This document shows, in pieces, positions 1-7,835 of a DNA stretch of 40,512 bases. A program made the position numbers and the translations under genes. The notes beneath the pieces were generated by a model, which worked only from the letters and a program-made list of their open reading frames with translations, ran no database searches and was not told the DNA's origin. Position 1 is the first letter of the stretch, and the number at the start of each line of letters is the position of its first letter. Source of the DNA: Methylacidiphilales bacterium (GTDB lineage: Bacteria; Verrucomicrobiota; Verrucomicrobiia; Methylacidiphilales; UBA1321); contig JAMFSY010000022.1 in NCBI GenBank assembly GCA_026225555.1, positions 1-40,512 on the forward strand, written 5' to 3'.

Positions 1-557
1 CTGGGCTCCGCCTGCGTCAATTCCATCGAGAAAAGCCAGCGGGCCAGCGCGGCGATGAACAGAAGCGCGCTCCACCGGCGCAGCCGATTTTGCTGACGGC
101 TCAGGCCGGCGCTGATGAACGCCCCCAGGATGAACCAGAGGCTCGGTATGACAAAGCCGAGATGAAACATCGGCACGGAAAGAAGATAGAAAAGCGGCAC
201 GAGAAGAAGCGCCGCGAGCGCCGCCCAGATGACGGTGAAATTCTGGATCAGGAAGTAATGCGCTTCCCGAAAAAGTTCAATGCGCTCCGGGTTGGCCTCG
301 CGGGGATGAAAATGATCGAGCGCGTGTTGCAAGGCGAAAACGGGAATGATCAGGAGCCCGAGGATGCCAAAAAGGGCATTGAGCACTCCGAATTGTCCCG
401 GCCCCAGGTTCTGACGAAAGGCGACCTGGGTCGCGAGGTTGAGCAGCGCGAGGGCGATCCAGAGAAGAAGAGGCGTACCCGTCTCACGCCGCAGAGCCAG
501 GAGGGCATTACCCATGGCGCCAAGGGCGCGGACCACGCGCATGAAATTCACCTTCAT
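1..557 (-). CDS. Polysaccharide flippase-like membrane protein (partial, 3' end outside window)
   Basis: Reading the minus strand from an ATG at 557 gives an open frame to the window edge (about 185 residues). It holds several hydrophobic segments: LLLWIALALLNLATQVAF, a GVLNALFGILGLLIIPVFAL stretch, a third at residues ~105-130 and a fourth at ~132-150. The sequence LGPGQFGVLNALFGILGL after the first helix resembles Wzx/PST polysaccharide flippases, where an early loop reads LGP.EFG. The start overlaps the stop of the upstream M20 peptidase gene (ATGA), so the two are translationally coupled. A role in exporting a lipid-linked glycan across the inner membrane is inferred from this short N-terminal match. 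The protein could be another multi-spanning transporter. Confidence 0.6.
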   Translation of the reverse strand, partial: MKVNFMRVVRALGAMGNALLALRRETGTPLLLWIALALLNLATQVAFRQNLGPGQFGVLNALFGILGLLIIPVFALQHALDHFHPREANPERIELFREAHYFLIQNFTVIWAALAALLLVPLFYLLSVPMFHLGFVIPSLWFILGAFISAGLSRQQNRLRRWSALLFIAALARWLFSMELTQAEP

Positions 558-1708
558 GAGGCGGCGGCCGCTTCGGCGGTGGCGATCCAGCGGCGGAAGA
601 AATCGGCACCATCCTCGAGATCGCGCAGGAGGATGAATTCATCCTTTGTATGCGCCTGGGCAATCGACCCGGGGCCGACACAGACAGCTGCGCAATGGGG
701 GCCGCTCAAGACGGAAGCGTCGGAAAACCAGGGCGCGGTGGTGAAGCCGCGCGCGACCTCGCCAAGGCGCTTCACCCAGGGGAGCGTTTCGTCCGTGTCG
801 AGCGGCTGGGAATGGCGTTGCGCGCGCACGACGGCATCCGGCACGGAGGCCCGCAGTTCGGACTCGATTTGCGCGCGCACCCGTTCGCCTTCGATGCCGG
901 GAACGATGCGGCAATCGAGTTCGATCCGGCATTGATCCGGTACGATATTGATCTTGCTGCCGCCGGAAATGGTGCCGACGTTCAGGCTGGTCGGGCCCAG
1001 CTTGGGGTGGGCCTGTCGGGCCAGCGCGGGGATGATTTTTTCCTCCAGGACTTCCAGCACGCGGCGCATGGCGTAGATCGCATTGCGTCCCCGCTCCGGC
1101 GTGGAGCCATGGCAGGCGACGCCGCTGGTGAGGATATCCAGCCAAAGCGCGCCCTTGTGCGCGGTGACGACGCTGAGTTCGGTCGGCTCCAGCACCAGGA
1201 CCAGGTCGCTGGCAAAGCGTTTTTTCGCGAGAGCCAGCGCGCCATCGTTGCCCGCCTCCTCGCCCATGAGCGCGAGGAAAGTCCAGTGGACACGCGATTG
1301 CGCGCGGGCGGGACTTTGCGCCCATTCGCGCACGGCCCAGAGCGCCGCGGCCATCGGCCCCTTCGTGTCACTGGAACCGCGGCCCCAAAGTTTGCCTTCG
1401 CGCACGACGGGATCGAAGGGCGGAATCGTCATGCCCGCGACGCTCACCGTATCGAGATGCGGCGCGAAAGCCAGCCGGGGTGCGTTCGCTTTTTCCCGCG
1501 CCGGGGCGAATGTGGCGACGACATTAGGCCGGCCCGGTTCAACCGATTCAAGCGCGACTTCCGCGCCGAGTGCGCGGAGAAAATCGGCCACATATTCGCC
1601 CAGTGCCTGCTCACCGACGCGGTCGGTTCCAGGGTTGCCATGTGGATTGACGCTGGGAATGGACACGAGGTCCTTGAGCAGATCGACGACGTTTTGCGGG
1701 CCAGGCAT
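554..1708 (-). CDS. M20 family metallopeptidase (ArgE/DapE-type deacylase)
   Basis: This 384-residue protein has the full M20 signature. The metal and catalytic motif PHLDTV is at His84/Asp86, the bridging aspartate is in GRGSSDTKG (Asp114), the catalytic glutamate pair is in MGEEAGN (Glu150/151), LEPTE gives a metal ligand near Glu174, and a late AHTKDEF supplies the last histidine near residue 353. The dimerisation (lid) insert follows GSTPERGRNA. The family includes acetylornithine deacetylase, succinyl-diaminopimelate desuccinylase and carboxypeptidase G2-like enzymes, and the substrate cannot be read from sequence alone. The ATG at 1708 has an AGG-containing leader. The gene is the first of a coupled pair with the flippase-like gene, and a 205-bp gap separates it from the divergent rho. 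Confidence 0.88.
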   Translation of the reverse strand: MPGPQNVVDLLKDLVSIPSVNPHGNPGTDRVGEQALGEYVADFLRALGAEVALESVEPGRPNVVATFAPAREKANAPRLAFAPHLDTVSVAGMTIPPFDPVVREGKLWGRGSSDTKGPMAAALWAVREWAQSPARAQSRVHWTFLALMGEEAGNDGALALAKKRFASDLVLVLEPTELSVVTAHKGALWLDILTSGVACHGSTPERGRNAIYAMRRVLEVLEEKIIPALARQAHPKLGPTSLNVGTISGGSKINIVPDQCRIELDCRIVPGIEGERVRAQIESELRASVPDAVVRAQRHSQPLDTDETLPWVKRLGEVARGFTTAPWFSDASVLSGPHCAAVCVGPGSIAQAHTKDEFILLRDLEDGADFFRRWIATAEAAAAS

Positions 1709-1913
1709 GCCGCCAGCCTAGGCGGTGTTCCCAAAAGAGGGCAAGGTTCCTGCGGAGGATGATGGATTTGATTTTGCTCACCTCTTTTCTGGAGCTAAAA
1801 GAGAAACTGAAGGGCAGGGTGCCCTTATCTGCGCTTAAATAATCTCCTTGCTATCAGGCCGAAAGTAGGTCACGTTTCCAAGAGTGCTGCCCGTCGGCGG
1901 TACGTTTTCCACC

Positions 1914-3032
1914 ATGTCAGATTCGTCGCCCGTAGCGGGCATCTTAGAGATTCACGATAAAGGTTACGGCTTTTTGCGCAGACCCGAGCGGGGCAGCGCG
2001 CCCACGCCTCAAGACGTGTTTGTCCCCCCGGACATGATCAAGCGCAACGGCTTGCGCGATGGCGTGCAACTCTCCGGCGTGAGCATCGCGAATGGCCGCG
2101 GGCCGCAGCTCGTCGAGCTCCAGCAGGTCAATGAACGCTCGCTGGATCTTTATCGCGACCAACTTCCCTTCGAGGAATTGACCACGATCAACCCGAATCG
2201 CTGGCTCAAGCTCGAGAACGGCGCGGACAAGCTTTCCTCCCGCGTGATGGATTTGATGACCCCGATCGGCCACGGCCAGCGCGGGTTGATCGTCGCGTCG
2301 CCGCGCTCGGGCAAGACGATGCTGATGCAGGCCATCGCCGACTCGGTGCTGACCAATTCGCCCGACACCTTTCTCATGATCGTGCTCATCGATGAGCGCC
2401 CCGAGGAAGTGACCGATTTTCGCCAGTTCCTCGCCGGTCGCGGCGAGCTCTGGTCGTCCTCGAACGACCAGGAAAACGCGAGCCATGTGCGCCTGTCGAA
2501 GCTCGTGATCGAGCGCGCCAAGCGCCTGGTCGAGAGCGGCCGTGACGTCTTTATCCTGATGGATTCGATCACCCGCCTGGGCCGCGCCTTCAACGTCGGC
2601 TCGAAGGGGAATACGATGAGCGGCGGTATCAGTTCCCGTGCGCTTGAGATTCCGCGCAAGATTTTCGCCGCCGCCCGGCAGACCGAGGAAGCGGGCGCGC
2701 TTACCATTGTCGCCACCGCGCTGATCGATACCGGTTCGCGGATGGACGAAGTGATTTTCCAGGAGTTCAAGGGCACCGGCAATATGGAGATCGTGCTGGA
2801 TCGCCGCCTTGCCGAGGCGCGCGTTTATCCCGCCATCGACATCGAGAAATCGGGCACGCGGCGCGAAGAGCTGCTCCTGCCCAAGGCCATTTTGGAAAAA
2901 GTGACGATCATCCGGCGCGGCCTGCACGGCCTCCCGGTGCAGGCGCAGATGGAGCGGTTGCTGATGATTCTGAAGAAATTCCCCGACAACAAAACCGCCC
3001 TCGAACAGCTTCCCGCCCGTCCCACCACCTAA
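1914..3032 (+). CDS. rho: Transcription termination factor Rho
   Basis: Rho is a hexameric RNA-dependent ATPase that terminates transcription. The 372-residue protein starts with the cold-shock-like RNA-binding fold (GILEIHDKGYGFLRRPERG, then DVFVPPDMI), followed by the RecA-like ATPase: P-loop ASPRSGKTMLMQ, Walker B LMIVLIDERPEEVTD, the Q-loop/R-loop region, and FQEFKGTGNMEIVLDRRLAE. The frame is also open from a GTG at 1884, but the ATG at 1914 (MSDSSPVAGILEI) fits the family N-terminus better. The protein lacks the separate N-terminal helical Rho_N domain of E. coli Rho and begins almost directly at the cold-shock fold. It is followed by a long inverted repeat and the co-oriented helicase gene. 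Confidence 0.96.
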   Translation: MSDSSPVAGILEIHDKGYGFLRRPERGSAPTPQDVFVPPDMIKRNGLRDGVQLSGVSIANGRGPQLVELQQVNERSLDLYRDQLPFEELTTINPNRWLKLENGADKLSSRVMDLMTPIGHGQRGLIVASPRSGKTMLMQAIADSVLTNSPDTFLMIVLIDERPEEVTDFRQFLAGRGELWSSSNDQENASHVRLSKLVIERAKRLVESGRDVFILMDSITRLGRAFNVGSKGNTMSGGISSRALEIPRKIFAAARQTEEAGALTIVATALIDTGSRMDEVIFQEFKGTGNMEIVLDRRLAEARVYPAIDIEKSGTRREELLLPKAILEKVTIIRRGLHGLPVQAQMERLLMILKKFPDNKTALEQLPARPTT

Positions 3033-3045
3033 CAATCCAAAGCCG

Positions 3046-3146
3046 GTCATCCTGAGCTTGTCGAAGGATCAGCCCCCGAGAATATCCACCGTTGCCATCG
3101 ACGTGCGAATAACCGGAGGCTGATCCTTCGACAAGCTCAGGATGAC
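3046..3146. repeat. Dispersed long inverted repeat, family 2, copy 1
   Basis: The left arm (3046-3074) starts gtcatcctgagcttgtcgaa and the right arm (3118-3146) is its exact 29-bp reverse complement, with a 43-nt loop between them. The same arm sequence recurs at 4406-4492, 9385-9411 and 40065-40174 with unrelated loops. As RNA it would form a very stable hairpin between rho and the helicase gene, but no clear T-tract follows, so I do not call it an intrinsic terminator. Confidence 0.93.
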
Positions 3147-3162
3147 GGCAGTTTAAATCCCT

Positions 3163-4386
3163 ATGTCCTTTCAAAATCTCGGCCTCTCCGAAGAGGTCGT
3201 CCACGGCGTCCAATCGATGGGCTACATGGACCCCACGCCGATCCAATTGCAGGCGTTTCCCATCGTGCTCGGCGGCAAGGACCTCATCGGCGCCTCGCAG
3301 ACCGGCACCGGTAAGACCGCTGCTTTCATGCTGCCGCTTCTTTCCCAGCTTAAAGAGCACGGCAAACTGCGCATTCTCATCCTCGAGCCGACGCGCGAAC
3401 TCGCCGCGCAGGTCGATGTCGCCTCGCGCGACTACTCCCGTTTTTCCAACCTGCGCACCACGGTCATTTACGGCGGCGTTGGTTACGGCCAGCAGCTTGC
3501 CGATCTCAAGCGCGGCATCGATGTCCTCGTCGCGACTCCGGGCCGGTTGCTCGATCATCTTGAACAGGGCAACGTGAAGCTCGATACGATTCAGCATCTC
3601 GTGCTCGACGAAGCCGACCGCATGCTCGATATGGGCTTCATGCCCGACGTGCGCCGGATCATCGAACAATGTCCGAAGGACCGGCAGACGCTGCTTTTCT
3701 CCGCGACCATGCCGCCCGAAATTGCGAAGCTGACCGAGTGGGCGCTGCGCGATCCGCAAAAGATCGAAATCGGTGGCCGCCGCTCGCCCGCCGAGACGGT
3801 GACGCACGCGCTTTATCCCGTCGCTGCCGTCCAGAAGTTCGACCTCCTGCTCGAACTGCTCAAGCAGACCGATTTCCATTCCGTCCTGATTTTCTGCCGC
3901 ACCAAGCACAATGCGGATCGCATTGCCTCGCGGCTGGAAAGCGCGCAGCACACCGTCGCGGTGATGCATTCGAACCGCTCGCAGACCGAGCGCATCGAGG
4001 CGCTGGAAGGTTTCCGCAGCGGCAAGTATGAGGTCATGGTTGCGACCGACATCGCCGCACGCGGCATCGACGTCACGGGCATCAGCCACGTGATCAATTA
4101 CGACGTGCCGCAGCATCCCGAGGATTATGTCCATCGCATCGGCCGCACCGGTCGTGCGCAGGCGGAGGGCGACGCCTTCACGCTGATGACGGCGGAGGAA
4201 GGTCCCGATGTCGCCGCGATCGAGCGCTTCATCGGCCAGGAAATCGAGCGCAAGAAGTTGGAGAATTTCAAATACGTCTACTCGCTCGCGCTCGACGACA
4301 ACAAGAAGCACGTCGTCGGCAAGGCCGGCAACGTCCGCGGCGGTCGCGCCGGCAAGGGCTATAGCTTTGGCGTGCGGCGGCGGTAG
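3163..4386 (+). CDS. DEAD-box ATP-dependent RNA helicase (RhlE/RhlB-type)
   Basis: The 407-residue protein carries every DEAD-box motif in order: the Q motif (SFQNLGL...TPIQLQAFP), motif I ASQTGTGKT, Ia PTRELAAQ, the GG motif, Ib TPGRL, II DEAD followed by RMLDMGFMPD, III FSATMP, IV VLIFCRTK, V ATDIAARGIDV and VI YVHRIGRTGRA. The C-terminal extension is short (GRAGKGYSFGVRRR) and basic, as in compact RhlE-like helicases. Such enzymes unwind short RNA duplexes during ribosome assembly or mRNA decay. The ATG at 3163 precedes MSFQNLGL, the usual N-terminus for the family. The gene is flanked on both sides by family 2 inverted repeats. Confidence 0.95.
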   Translation: MSFQNLGLSEEVVHGVQSMGYMDPTPIQLQAFPIVLGGKDLIGASQTGTGKTAAFMLPLLSQLKEHGKLRILILEPTRELAAQVDVASRDYSRFSNLRTTVIYGGVGYGQQLADLKRGIDVLVATPGRLLDHLEQGNVKLDTIQHLVLDEADRMLDMGFMPDVRRIIEQCPKDRQTLLFSATMPPEIAKLTEWALRDPQKIEIGGRRSPAETVTHALYPVAAVQKFDLLLELLKQTDFHSVLIFCRTKHNADRIASRLESAQHTVAVMHSNRSQTERIEALEGFRSGKYEVMVATDIAARGIDVTGISHVINYDVPQHPEDYVHRIGRTGRAQAEGDAFTLMTAEEGPDVAAIERFIGQEIERKKLENFKYVYSLALDDNKKHVVGKAGNVRGGRAGKGYSFGVRRR

Positions 4387-4405
4387 GAGCTTGCCGAAAA
4401 AGGCA

Positions 4406-4492
4406 GTCATCCTGAGCTTGTCGAAGGATCAGGTCGGTTGCCTCTGGTTTTTGACCGAATCAGAACTGATCCTTCGACAAGCTCAGGATGAC
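4406..4492. repeat. Dispersed long inverted repeat, family 2, copy 2
   Basis: The left arm at 4406-4432 and right arm at 4466-4492 are exact 27-bp reverse complements, with a 33-nt loop unrelated to that of copy 1. It begins 19 bp after the helicase stop. The stretch up to 4588 also holds a small hairpin (agaccg/cggtct) near 4530-4550 and a T6 run at about 4514, but no gene that I can support. Confidence 0.93.
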
Positions 4493-4588
4493 AGAAATTT
4501 TTGAGAATGGGCCTTTTTTAACAGCCCCTAGTTCAGACCGTTGCGGCGGTCTCTCTAGCCCCCCCGCAGCCAGTGTTTTTACGCGCCA

Positions 4589-4906
4589 TCAGCGATTCAT
4601 ATTTTCGGATTTTTGTGTCGCCTTAATCATCTGCACCTCGTGTTGTGCTCCTGCGAGGTAATCTTGATAGGAAAAATATAAGTAGGCACAGGCGATAAGC
4701 AGAGCTGCCGCTTTGTATGTTCGACTTTTAACGAAGAGTCCAGGAACCGCAAATATAGCGACGATCAAGTACCATTCGTAATAGCCGCCAACCATGGCGC
4801 CGAGACCTGAACCCATAAGGGCCAGAACGAACGAAAACCAAAAACAGACCTTGAATCCAACCTGCATGGGTTGGGAGGGAATTCTCAATTCCGTTAATCC
4901 GTTCAC
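4589..4906 (-). CDS. Small hypothetical membrane protein
   Basis: This 105-residue protein starts at a GTG overlapping the stop of the dehydrogenase reading frame (GTGA), so it looks translationally coupled to it. It has hydrophobic segments at about residues 17-38 (VCFWFSFVLALMGSGLGAMV), 45-58 (WYLIVAIFAVPGLFV) and 66-82 (AAALLIACAYLYFSYQDYL), followed by a polar tail rich in Lys and Gln. I recognise no family. The base composition is more AT-rich than its neighbours, which may point to a young or acquired gene. Confidence 0.55.
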   Translation of the reverse strand: MNGLTELRIPSQPMQVGFKVCFWFSFVLALMGSGLGAMVGGYYEWYLIVAIFAVPGLFVKSRTYKAAALLIACAYLYFSYQDYLAGAQHEVQMIKATQKSENMNR

Positions 4907-5906
4907 ATCTTCAACACCACGCGAAACCGCGCCTTGTTGCTGAGCATCCGTTCATAGGCCTCGTTCACTTGGGCGAGGGGGTAGACTTCAATCTTGGGTC
5001 GCACGCCGGTTTGCAGACTGAAGTTGAGCGTGTCTTCCGAATCCTTGGAGTAACCGCTGTACCAGCCGGAAACGGAGCGGCTGCCCATGAGCAACAGCAG
5101 CGGCGAGACCTCGACGTTATCGTGCGCGGCGGCGACGATGAGCAGCTTGCCCTTGTACTTGAGGCCCGCTGTGAGTCCGCTGATCGCCTTCGCATTGGGC
5201 GCGGTGGCGAGAATGACCTTGGCTCCGCCCATGGCCTGCAATTGCTTGGCGGCATCGCCCTTGGCATCGTCGATGTAATCGTGCGCGCCCAGTTCCCGGG
5301 CAAGCGCTTCCTTATCCGCGCCGCGTGAGATGGCGACGGTGTGGAAACCACTCTGGCGCGCGAATTGGACGGCCAGATGGCCGAGCCGCCGATGCCCTGG
5401 ATCGCGACCAACTCGCCCGATTTCGCGCCGGAATTGCGGAGCGCATTGTACGTGGTGATGCCCGCGCAAAGCAGCGGCGCGGCTTCGGTCGCATCGATTC
5501 CCTCGGGCATCGCGGCCACCGCCGTTTCGGGTGCGACCATGTATTCGGCATAGCCGCCGTCGAAGCTGGCTCCGGTCGTTCCGCCAGTGGTACAATAAGG
5601 AAACTCGCCTTCGCGGCACGGATCGCAATGAGTGCAATAGCCGCCATTCCAGCCCACGCCGACGCGCTGGCCCGGCTTGAAGCGGGTGATACCGGGGCCG
5701 TTTTCCTCCACCCGGCCCGCGACTTCATGACCGGGGACGCAGGGAAACTTCATGCCGGGCCATTGCCCCTCCTTGAAGACCTGGTCGCTATGGCGGACGC
5801 CGCAGGCCTCGATCTTGATCAGGACCTGACCGGGGCCGGGCTTCGGGATGGGACGTTCCACGAGTTCGAACGGACCGCCTGCTTTCGAGATTTGCGCGAC
5901 GAGCAT
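4903..5906 (-). pseudogene. Zinc-dependent alcohol dehydrogenase with a single-base frameshift
   Basis: This is an MDR-family NAD(P)-dependent alcohol dehydrogenase split between two frames. The first frame, from the ATG at 5906 (MLVAQISKAGGPFEL), carries the N-terminal catalytic domain: ACGVRHSDQ with the first catalytic-zinc cysteine, GHEVAGRV, and the structural zinc site CTHCDPC...YC. It runs through AIQGIGG and then goes out of register. The second frame resumes with LGHLAVQFARQSGFHTVAIS and continues through the Rossmann fold to RFRVVLKM at 4903. Adding one C to the coding strand in GGCGGC-TCGGCC (between 5385 and 5386) restores the expected GIGGLGHLAVQ. The start at 5906 has a GGAG Shine-Dalgarno 7-8 nt upstream, whereas the longer frame start at 5948 has none. 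The cause is either a genuine recent pseudogene or a sequencing or assembly error. Confidence 0.85.
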
Positions 5907-6039
5907 GAGTATTCTCCGGTTGAGGGCTTCGGGGATTTCGAAGACCAATTAAGAAAAAGTTAGAGACGGGCGAAAGCCTGTCAATGGAAGCACCTCAACT
6001 TAGGCGCTCGTCGCCGAAACGTTACTTTTCTGGCCGCGG

Positions 6040-7425
6040 CTACTCCACGGTTTCCGGTTGCAACATCGGTTCCGCGTAATAAGTAAAGCCGGTCGACTCG
6101 GTCAGCCGGACGGGAAGGATCTCGCCGCGCCAACGTTCATTCGCCTCGATGAGTACCAGCCGGTTGGTGCGGGTCCGCCCCTGGTAACGCTGCGCATTGG
6201 TGCGGCTCTCGCCTTCAACCAGAATCTCCTCTTCACGGCCGAGCAGGTTTTTCACCCGCCGGTCGGCGATCTCGTCAAGCAGGCGGAGCAGTTCCTGGTT
6301 GCGCTCCATTTTGACTTCCTCGGGCAATTGGCCGTCCATGATCGCGGCGGGCGTGTCGCGCCGGGGCGAGTAACGGAAAACAAAGGCGTTGTCGAAGGCG
6401 ACCTCCCTGACGAGATCGTAGGTCTGGCGGAAGTCTTCCTCCGTCTCGCCCGGAAAGCCGACGATGATGTCGGTCGTGAAGGCAATCTTCGGTTGCGTGG
6501 CCCGCAGCTTCTCGATCAGGCGCAGATATCCGGCCCCTGTGTAGGCGCGATGCATGGCTTTGAGAATGCGGTCGCTGCCCGATTGCATCGGCAGATGGAC
6601 ATGCTCACAGAGGTTCGGTAATTCGCCGAAGCAGGCCACGACATCGCTCTTGAAACCGACCGGATGGGGCGAGGTAAAGCGGAGGCGTTGCAACCCCGGC
6701 ACGGCGCTGACCGCGTGCAGGAGTTGCGCGAAGGGCGTGCGGCCCTCCACGGTCGGAAATTCGTGGCGGCCATAGAGATTGACGATTTGCCCGAGAAGCG
6801 TGACCTCCTTCACGCCCTGGCCCACGAGCGACTCGACCTCGGAGACGATTTCCGCGATGGGCCGGGAACGCTCCGCCCCGCGTGTGCTGGGGACGATGCA
6901 GAACGTGCAGTGCATGTTACAGCCCTGCATGATCGAGACGAACGCGGTGACTTGTTTGGGCGCGAGCAGGTGGTCACGGATGGTATTTTGGGAGCCGATT
7001 TCCTCCGCGACATCCACCACGCGCGCGCGCGGGGCGGCAGGGTTCTCGCGGCGCTGGGCAAAGAGGGCGTCGATATGGCGGCCCGCCTCGTGGAATTTTT
7101 GCGTGCCGAGAATCAGGTCGACCTCCGGCAATTCCTCGAGCAGGGAGGCGCCCCGGCTCTGCGCCATGCATCCAAGCAGGCCGGTGAACTGATGCTGGCG
7201 ATGCTTCTTGCGCCCTTCCAGCGTCTGCATTTTGCCGATCGCCTTTTGCTCGGCCATGTCGCGCACGGAACAGGTATTCAGCAGCACGACATCGGCCATC
7301 TCCTCCTTCTCCACGATTTCATAGCCACGGCCAGCCAGATCGCGGGCGACCTGTTCCGAGTCGCGGACGTTCATCTGGCAGCCATAAGTTTTAATGAAGA
7401 CGGTGGGCATGGAAACGCGGAGCAT
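6040..7425 (-). CDS. miaB: tRNA-2-methylthio-N6-dimethylallyladenosine synthase MiaB
   Basis: MiaB is a radical-SAM methylthiotransferase that adds the 2-methylthio group at A37 of tRNAs reading UNN codons. Visible parts are the N-terminal UPF0004 domain (VFIKTYGCQMN with the first cluster cysteine, LNTCSVRDMAEQKA, LLGCMAQSRG), the radical-SAM core with CNMHCTFCIVPSTRGAE (CxxxCxxC), VTLLGQIVNLYG, HLPMQSGSDRIL and TTDIIVGFPGETEEDF, and a C-terminal TRAM domain (EILVEGESR...). The frame is open upstream to 7521, but those residues are unlike the family. The ATG at 7425 (MLRVSMPTVF), behind a G-rich leader, or the ATG at 7410 fits. The gene is transcribed divergently from the pilin gene. Confidence 0.94.
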   Translation of the reverse strand: MLRVSMPTVFIKTYGCQMNVRDSEQVARDLAGRGYEIVEKEEMADVVLLNTCSVRDMAEQKAIGKMQTLEGRKKHRQHQFTGLLGCMAQSRGASLLEELPEVDLILGTQKFHEAGRHIDALFAQRRENPAAPRARVVDVAEEIGSQNTIRDHLLAPKQVTAFVSIMQGCNMHCTFCIVPSTRGAERSRPIAEIVSEVESLVGQGVKEVTLLGQIVNLYGRHEFPTVEGRTPFAQLLHAVSAVPGLQRLRFTSPHPVGFKSDVVACFGELPNLCEHVHLPMQSGSDRILKAMHRAYTGAGYLRLIEKLRATQPKIAFTTDIIVGFPGETEEDFRQTYDLVREVAFDNAFVFRYSPRRDTPAAIMDGQLPEEVKMERNQELLRLLDEIADRRVKNLLGREEEILVEGESRTNAQRYQGRTRTNRLVLIEANERWRGEILPVRLTESTGFTYYAEPMLQPETVE

Positions 7426-7539
7426 AACCCCGCTCTTCGAGGATTTCGAGATCAGACTGTGCTTTCCCGGCTTCCCGGCTTCAAAGGCCAGATCCCTCCA
7501 TCTCGGTGTTTTTTTGCACATGTTTATTGCATAAATAGA

Positions 7540-7553
7540 TTAACCATGGTTAA
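7540..7553. promoter_or_regulatory. 14-bp perfect palindrome, possible operator
   Basis: TTAACCATGGTTAA lies 10 bp before the pilin ATG in an AT-rich stretch between divergent miaB and the pilin gene. Its size and position would suit a dimeric regulator's half-sites, but no regulator is encoded nearby. A chance palindrome in AT-rich DNA remains possible. Confidence 0.35.
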
Positions 7554-7562
7554 GATTGGACT

Positions 7563-7760
7563 ATGGTGATCTACCAAAAATGGTCCGAAGCAAAGGCACG
7601 TCGTCAACGCCGGGGACAAACCCTGGTGGAATACGCCTTAATCATTGCTGCTCTGGCGATTGTGGCCGTGGCGGTTCTCTCGGCGGTGGGAGGAACGACC
7701 TTTAATATTTATTCCACGATCATCAATGAGCAGGTGGCACGTACCCAGACAGGTTCCTAA
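7563..7760 (+). CDS. Flp/Fap-type (type IVb) pilin
   Basis: This 65-residue protein has a short basic leader (about 18 residues, ending KARRQRRG), then the class IVb prepilin motif with cleavage expected after Gly in RRG|QTLVEYAL, including the conserved Glu+5 and Tyr+6. The hydrophobic stretch IIAALAIVAVAVLSAVGG follows. This is the hallmark of Flp pilins assembled by Tad machinery. The C-terminal part is short, as usual for the family. No tadA/B/C, rcpA or prepilin peptidase is present in the window, so the assembly apparatus must be elsewhere. The gene stands alone, with a weak ribosome site. Confidence 0.85.
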   Translation: MVIYQKWSEAKARRQRRGQTLVEYALIIAALAIVAVAVLSAVGGTTFNIYSTIINEQVARTQTGS

Positions 7761-7782
7761 GCGTCATTGATCGGGAAGATGG

Positions 7783-7812
7783 CCGGGATGGAATTCCCGG
7801 TGACAGGTTTTT
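7783..7812 (+). terminator. Possible intrinsic terminator after the pilin gene
   Basis: A 6-bp GC-rich stem (ccggga at 7783-7788 with tcccgg at 7795-7800) closes a 6-nt loop. It is followed after 7 nt by a T5 run at 7808-7812. The spacing between stem and T-run is longer than usual, so the call is tentative. Confidence 0.35.
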
Positions 7813-7835
7813 CCAGTAGCGCCTAACCTGAGCCG

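Noticed and set aside
90-935. 281-residue plus-strand frame at the window start
   Set aside because: Crosses the junction of two well-supported minus-strand genes and is full of Glu/Arg/Lys runs typical of a GC-rich antisense frame.
2908-4410. 500-residue open frame antisense to the helicase gene
   Set aside because: It is a shadow: the opposite strand has all DEAD-box motifs, and the antisense translation is rich in His/Arg/Asp with no recognisable domain, as expected from GC-rich codon bias.
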